A stretch of DNA of 64,000 nt from Ifrita kowaldi (lineage: Eukaryota > Chordata > Aves > Passeriformes > Cinclosomatidae). Below the pieces are notes generated by a model, which worked only from the letters and a program-made list of their open reading frames with translations, was not told the origin of the DNA and did not search any database. Where the stretch lies: NCBI GenBank assembly GCA_013398055.1, contig VZRS01014230.1, forward strand, positions 269,326 through 333,325, given 5' to 3'. The position numbers were made by a program, and so were the translations under genes. This document shows positions 61,201 through 64,000 of the stretch, piece after piece; position 1 is the stretch's first letter, and each line of letters opens with the position of its first letter.

Positions 61201-63903
61201 GCACTCAAATCTTTGATGAACGCACCTCTCACGCTCTGTTCAACAATATTAGTAAGTCTTTGGACAAGGAAAGCAAGGATTTCAAGGCCTGTGAATGGGC
61301 TCCCTCTTTCCTGCAGCAGCCACTCTCAGCCAACATGATTTTTCTTGATGCATGAGAGGAAGAGAACACGTAAGAGACAGAAGGGAACAAGACGTGGCAT
61401 CAGTATTTACAATAGGATGTTACTGTGACTCTTCCCTCCCTTCTCTCAACACCTATCTACATCCCAAAACCCACAGATCTCAACCACACAGCAGCTCTGC
61501 CACTTTGCTGGCAGCTGGATGGCACCTGGGCTGTCTGTGCCAGAGCTGAGGAGAAAAGCCAGGTGACACCACAGCCCCGAGAGGAGATGAGGACAGAGGT
61601 GTAACACATGGTGACAAAGGGTGGTTCAGACCACGGCACAGAATTAGTATCACTGATACTATGATAACAATGTGTAACAACCACTGTGCCACAACAATTA
61701 GGGTTAATTACATCACTACTGCAGGAGTGATATCCTGGCCAACGCCGGCCACACACTATGGAAAGCATCTGCACTATGCTCACAAAACAAGCTCCAGAGC
61801 TGTTAAAGGAGTTAATGCAGTGACACAAATCACAAATCATTACCCGAGTGAACATTAGGCAGAGATGTTTTCAAGACACAGGAATTTCATTATTTATTCA
61901 GGGAGCCCCCTTGAACAGGAGCATTCCCAAACCAGTAACACTGTCTGCAGAAGATTGTAATCTCAGTGGATGAATTTCTCACCAAAATCCTTCCCAATCT
62001 CTCACCTCAAATGACAGGGACCTTGACCCTAAAATTATTACATAGTTATTCAGGATAATCTTACAAGTGTTATCTGTTTTCTTTAAGTCTATTCTCTCCG
62101 TGAAGGTAATCTTCCTATTTTGCTCACTCCATCATAACTTCACCGTGAACAAAGCTGAAACAGGAGATATTCAATCCACATATCATCCAAGATGCCCACA
62201 AATTGCACCAAGAGACATTCAGATAGGATATTAACAAAAATAATATTCACTGACATTCACTGACAACTCACGTTATCAAGCATTGGAACAGGCTGCCCAG
62301 GGAAGTGGTCAAATCAACAACCCTGGAAGTGTCTAAAAGAGGTGTAGACGTGGCACTTGGGGACATTGTTTAGTGGTGCACTTGGCAGAACTGGGTTAAA
62401 GGTTGGACTCGATGATCTGAAGAGTCTTTTCCAACCTAAACGATTCTATGCCTGTAAATTAAACACCTTCTTCCCACCACTCCCTATGTAGGCCAAGGCA
62501 CGAAATTCAGATGCATGCTACAAGCCTGATTCTAAACAAACTAAGAGAATACTACAAAAACGTCCTCCTCCCTTACTATGCCTCCCAGTAAAAAGAGCCA
62601 TTGCCTCCGCTGCGAAACCCAGATACAGAACAGTGATGATGCAGAAACTCCCCAACACACCAAAGGAATTGCTGAGTGTTTTTATGACAACCCATGAACA
62701 AGGCAGGTTTCAAGTCTTATGCAAGGAAACCACACCAACACTTAAAGACAACACTGCAGAGCCCTCCATTCTGTCCACGTGCCATGGATTTCGTCAAGGA
62801 ATTGTTGAAGAAGACAGGATGACAGTGATGCCTTTTCTTGGTCTTAAAATCAAGAGGCAAACACGGTTAGAAGTGAAAAAGAGATTTTACCTTGGTATTT
62901 ATTGTAAGGATCCCTAGGTGCACTATGTCCAAGTCAAATGCACCTCAATGCACACTGCAATGCACACCCACAAAAGATCTGGTATAACATTGTAGATCTT
63001 ACTAATTAGCCTATGTATCATAAATTCCCCAATAAAAGGCTTGAGTGAGCCCCCCTCCCCAAGGAGCCTTCCCCTGGATGGTTCTATCTTAGTTTACAAA
63101 ATGTGTTCTGGAGAGGACCTTGGGGTCTGGGGCACATTGATCCCTAACTACAAAACCTCTAAAATGTTTAGTCTCCTAGCTTAACAAACAGGTCCAAGAA
63201 TGTAGGCAAAAAGCACTAAAGAATACAGAAGTTGCAAAAAAGGTATAAAAGGGGTTTAAAAGAAAAGGCAAAAAATCATCAGGGCATCAACAAAGCTCAA
63301 GTTAGTAACAGAAATCTGTTCCGTGCCCCATCCAGGGGACAGTGTGCCTGCCCGTGGCTGCGGGGAAGGTGGAACTAGACGATCTTTAAGGTCCCTCTCA
63401 GTCCAAACCACTCCGTGATGAAACAAACGAACAAAAAAATCCCGCAGCTGCTGTTTGCGAGCACGATCAGGGGGCAGCGGCGGAGCGCGGCCCCTCGCTG
63501 CTGACACGCCGGGCAGCGGGTGCGGGAATACGGCCTCCAGGGCCAGGATTCAGCACACGGACACAAAAGAGAGCCGACTACCAGACACGTTAAATAGCTG
63601 CACTTAACCGGAATACTCAAGGCTTGGAACGTTTTACCAAGCGGACCCAGCACTGAGTGCTTTTTTAAAAAGCTGCGGATAGTCCTGTTCCGCCTGTGGC
63701 TCGAGTGAGGCTAATGACAGCGGAAAATGCCCCCTAACTCCCCAGGGAAACTCCCTCCCTCCACAACCGGCTCCCACCTGCTGGCTCAGGTACCGCGTCA
63801 GGTAGGGACCGACGGGCAGCGAGGCGCTCCGGCGGCGGCGCAGCGGTGAGGGCAGGGCGCCGGCCGCGCCGAGGAGCGGCAGAAGCAGGAGGAGCCGCAG
63901 CAT
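36775..63903 (-). CDS. PRCP: Lysosomal Pro-X carboxypeptidase (nine coding exons)
   Basis: Serine carboxypeptidase of family S28. By family knowledge it removes the C-terminal residue after a penultimate proline from peptides such as angiotensin II, des-Arg9-bradykinin and alpha-MSH, and acts in lysosomes and at the cell surface, where it can activate prekallikrein. CDS is complement join of 36775-36979, 41288-41475, 42637-42801, 44278-44444, 45043-45200, 45947-46128, 46447-46548, 47647-47787 and 63778-63903: 477 codons plus TGA, against 496 in human. All eight introns are GT-AG, with phases 0,0,0,2,1,0,0,2. Residues 1-16 form a signal peptide. The nucleophile motif GGSYGG places Ser165. Asp415 (NGGLDPW) and His440 (DGAHHLD) complete the triad with the same 25-residue Asp-His spacing as human Asp430/His455. 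N-glycosylation sequons start at N51, N87, N119, N321, N400 and N425. No frameshift or premature stop is seen, so the gene looks functional. Confidence 0.97.
36980..41287 (-). other. PRCP: PRCP intron 8 (4.3 kb)
   Basis: Phase-2 intron between exons 8 and 9, ending at acceptor TTCCTTACAG. I see no transposon fragment or RNA gene in it. It contains short A runs near 38075 and several random open frames of under 120 codons that match nothing. Confidence 0.85.
41288..41475 (-). CDS. PRCP: PRCP exon 8
   Basis: Codes residues 348-409, ACTEMVMPLC to SHSNIIF, plus AG of codon 410. It contains the conserved block MYGGKNISSH with sequon N400. Acceptor TTTTCTTTCAG and donor GTGAGC. The phase-2 end is completed to AGC (Ser410) by exon 9. 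Confidence 0.95.
41597..42345 (-). mobile_element. CR1 (CR1-J-like) insertion in PRCP intron 7
   Basis: About 750 bp of the CR1 3' region. On the plus strand it starts with the reverse complement of the CR1 3' end (aatcattcaggttggaaaag) and continues in order through the conserved CR1 coding remnants, such as the block around 41990-42200 (tctctggacactctccag, cctcaccagtgcccagtac, ggccttcttggccatctggg). It ends abruptly near the Leu-His-like block typical of 5'-truncated CR1. It lies in the same orientation as the gene and fills nearly two thirds of the 1161-bp intron 7. Confidence 0.92.
42637..42801 (-). CDS. PRCP: PRCP exon 7
   Basis: Codes residues 293-347, EVCKFLKDP to GEMGWYYQ, both ends phase 0. 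Acceptor TTTTCATTGCAG and donor GTATGC. The sequon at N321 (NYT) aligns with the human NYS site N336. The exon covers the last helices of the cap domain and the return to the hydrolase core. Confidence 0.95.
43230..43260. repeat. (ACAT)n microsatellite
   Basis: About seven perfect ACAT units in PRCP intron 6, directly before a CR1 tail fragment. CR1 elements end in short tandem repeats, so this array may have grown from the element's own 3' end. Confidence 0.9.
43274..43320 (-). mobile_element. CR1 3'-end fragment next to (ACAT)n
   Basis: ttaaggttagaaaagacctc then caagatcatcaagtccac is the reverse-complemented CR1 3' region, about 47 bp. It follows the ACAT microsatellite within 15 bp in PRCP intron 6. 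Confidence 0.65.
44278..44444 (-). CDS. PRCP: PRCP exon 6
   Basis: Codes residues 238-292, LQWLSNTFHLC to LPAWPIQ, with the conserved SETWVNLAMV and FLQPLPAWP blocks. The exon starts in phase 1 (GT completing Gly237) and ends in phase 0 at donor GTAATT. Relative to human it lacks two residues (human TGSGLQW, here TGLQW) at the exon 5/6 junction. Confidence 0.95.
44601..44633 (-). mobile_element. CR1 internal fragment
   Basis: Short piece, cacctcactacaacctcttt then tcaggtagttgta, matching the internal CR1-J-type block that reads aatctcctttcagggagctg in the intron 7 copy. It directly abuts another CR1 fragment in non-collinear order. Confidence 0.6.
44635..44694 (-). mobile_element. CR1 3'-end fragment
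   Basis: aatcacagaatcacttaagt then tggaaaagctcctcaagtcc is the reverse complement of a CR1 3' end. It is about 60 bp long, lies in PRCP intron 5 and is truncated soon after. Confidence 0.75.
45043..45200 (-). CDS. PRCP: PRCP exon 5
   Basis: Codes residues 185-236, flanked by split codons for Gly184 and Gly237. The sequence ALAASAPIWQF is nearly identical to human. The rest (DLVPCGTFF to NHLSST) enters the helical cap domain specific to S28 enzymes. Acceptor CCCTTTGCAG and donor GTAAGA are consensus. Confidence 0.95.
45947..46128 (-). CDS. PRCP: PRCP exon 4 (catalytic serine)
   Basis: Codes residues 124-183 plus two bases of codon 184. It carries the nucleophile elbow IGGSYGGML, with catalytic Ser165. 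Acceptor TTTCTCTCAG and donor GTGAGT are consensus. The exon ends in phase 2 with GG, completed to GGA (Gly184) by exon 5. The conserved block LTSEQALADFA precedes the nucleophile, as in human. Confidence 0.96.
46447..46548 (-). CDS. PRCP: PRCP exon 3
   Basis: Codes residues 90-123, from GFMWDVAEEL to NESFS, including the highly conserved FAEHRYYGESLPFG block of S28 peptidases. Acceptor CCAG and donor GTAAGT are consensus, both phase 0. The sequon N119-E-S has no counterpart in human, which has GDNSF at this position. Confidence 0.96.
47647..47787 (-). CDS. PRCP: PRCP exon 2
   Basis: Codes residues 43-89, from IDHFGF to WFSNNT. The acceptor is TTCTTACAG and the donor is GTATGT, both phase 0. 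The segment FYTGNEGDI matches the conserved S28 strand and oxyanion region (human FYTGNEGDI). Sequons at N51 (NHT) and N87 (NNT); the second corresponds to the human N101 site. The human lysine before VDHF is absent here, because the exon begins directly with Ile after the two glutamines of exon 1. Confidence 0.96.
53396..54332 (-). mobile_element. CR1 (CR1-J-like) in PRCP intron 1
   Basis: Long 5'-truncated CR1 copy, same orientation as PRCP. It shares the subfamily block aagaggcagaaacccacttc with the copy in intron 7 and then runs further upstream, to the region reading ccagccagttttctacccag. An internal deletion is apparent around 54225-54285, where CR1 sequence jumps forward. Confidence 0.92.
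54688..54738 (+). mobile_element. CR1 3'-end remnant
   Basis: Only the last about 50 bases are recognisable: ggtcttttccagcctaaatg followed by tctatgattctac, the CR1 terminal repeat motif. It lies about 350 bp from the larger CR1 copy in the opposite orientation. Confidence 0.7.
55965..55983. repeat. T19 homopolymer
   Basis: Run of 19 Ts in PRCP intron 1, an A run on the transcribed strand. About 45 bases to the right is a minus-strand AATAAA (near 56027-56032), so a poly(A)-tailed retrocopy was considered, but no source gene is recognisable upstream of it. Confidence 0.9.
57630..57630. other. Single ambiguous base
   Basis: One N in PRCP intron 1. No consequence for the gene model. Confidence 0.95.
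62281..62450 (+). mobile_element. CR1 (CR1-Y-like) 3' fragment
   Basis: Starts at cattggaacaggctgcccag, contains gtagacgtggcacttgggga, and ends ccaacctaaacgattctatg, the typical 3' end of CR1-Y-type elements. Antisense to PRCP in intron 1. No poly(A) tail, as expected for CR1. Confidence 0.9.
63367..63420 (+). mobile_element. CR1 3'-end remnant near the PRCP promoter
   Basis: Remnant of the CR1 tail: aactagacgatctttaaggt then ccaaaccactccgtgatg. It lies in intron 1 about 360 bp inside exon 1, at the edge of the promoter CpG island. Confidence 0.75.
63778..63903 (-). CDS. PRCP: PRCP exon 1 (coding part)
   Basis: Codes residues 1-42: the signal peptide (MLRLLLLLPLLGAAGA), then a short propeptide-like segment ending YLSQQ. 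The ATG has G at -3, and it is the only ATG that fits the signal peptide, so the start is well supported. The exon ends CAG and is followed by donor GTGGGAG, phase 0. A tetra-arginine at residues 22-25 precedes a serine. This exon is far more GC-rich than the rest of the gene because it lies in the promoter CpG island. The N-terminal part does not align residue by residue with human, as is usual for signal and propeptide segments. Confidence 0.93.
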
Positions 63904-64000
63904 CGCCGCGGGCAGGAGGAGCAGGAGGAGGAAGAGGAGGAAGAGCAGGAGCGGCGCCGGCTCCGCCGCTTTATACGGGCCCGGCTCCCCCGCCCGGGGC
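63904..64000 (-). promoter_or_regulatory. PRCP: PRCP core promoter and 5' UTR
   Basis: On the minus strand, TATAAA lies at 63975-63970, 67-72 bases upstream of the ATG. That puts the expected start of transcription near 63940-63945, with a 5' UTR of roughly 40 bases that is strongly pyrimidine-rich (repeated CTCCT/CTTCC). A GC-box-like GGGCGGGG lies upstream at about 63987-63994. The whole stretch, with exon 1 and flanks from about 63440, is CpG-rich. In human PRCP is head-to-head with DDIAS, so this may be half of a shared promoter, but the partner lies outside the window. Confidence 0.7.

Larger units (their letters stand above)
47788..63777 (-). other. PRCP: PRCP intron 1 (about 16 kb)
   Basis: Phase-0 intron holding most of the gene length. 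Recognised content: a long CR1-J-like copy at 53396-54332, short CR1 tails at 54688-54738 and 63367-63420, a CR1-Y-like piece at 62281-62450, an A run at 50404-50419, a T run at 55965-55983 and a single unknown base at 57630. The open frames scattered through it are short and match no family I recognise. The rest is AT-rich intronic sequence in which I see nothing specific. Confidence 0.85.

Noticed and set aside
1..64000. CRISPR arrays, operons, bacterial insertion sequences
   Set aside because: The window is vertebrate nuclear DNA. No regular spaced repeats or prokaryotic gene organisation are present.

Overview
The window is nuclear DNA from a bird. The evidence is a vertebrate-type gene with GT-AG introns, many CR1 non-LTR retrotransposon fragments (the dominant avian repeat), a degraded avian ERVL-type solo LTR, no Alu/L1-type repeats, and a compact 27-kb version of a gene that is much longer in mammals. 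Some CR1 copies look like the CR1-J and CR1-Y subfamilies, which fits a neoavian bird and possibly a songbird, but I cannot name the species.

Only one protein-coding gene is supported. It is PRCP (lysosomal Pro-X carboxypeptidase, peptidase family S28), on the minus strand from about 63.95 kb down to about 35.76 kb. All nine coding exons are present with consensus splice sites and consistent phases, giving a 477-residue protein with an intact Ser165/Asp415/His440 triad. The first exon lies in a CpG-rich promoter with a TATA box at the right edge of the window. The 3' untranslated region ends near an AATAAA at about 35.78 kb, with possible longer forms.

Layout. 1-33.8 kb: intergenic DNA downstream of PRCP with no recognisable coding gene. 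It holds orphan GC-rich patches (about 0.5-1.4, 8.4-8.75 and 18.05-18.2 kb), a 937-bp assembly gap at 8751-9687 with a GC-rich minisatellite on its right edge, a 60-bp gap at 25853-25912, six CR1 fragments, one solo LTR, one tRNA-like sequence, and several AT-rich, repeat-free stretches with homeodomain-type motifs that are candidate conserved noncoding elements. 33.8-36.8 kb: PRCP 3' UTR and possible extensions. 36.8-47.8 kb: PRCP exons 9 to 2. 47.8-63.8 kb: the 16-kb intron 1. 63.8-64.0 kb: exon 1 and promoter.

From known vertebrate gene order (FAM181B-PRCP-DDIAS-RAB30 in human), DDIAS would be expected just beyond the right edge and FAM181B to the left. No FAM181B coding sequence is readable here. 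I found no previously undescribed system. The most unusual items are the hydrophobic open reading frames directly after the PRCP stop codon, a tetra-arginine in the PRCP propeptide region, the CR1 insertion making up most of intron 7, and the gap-associated minisatellite.
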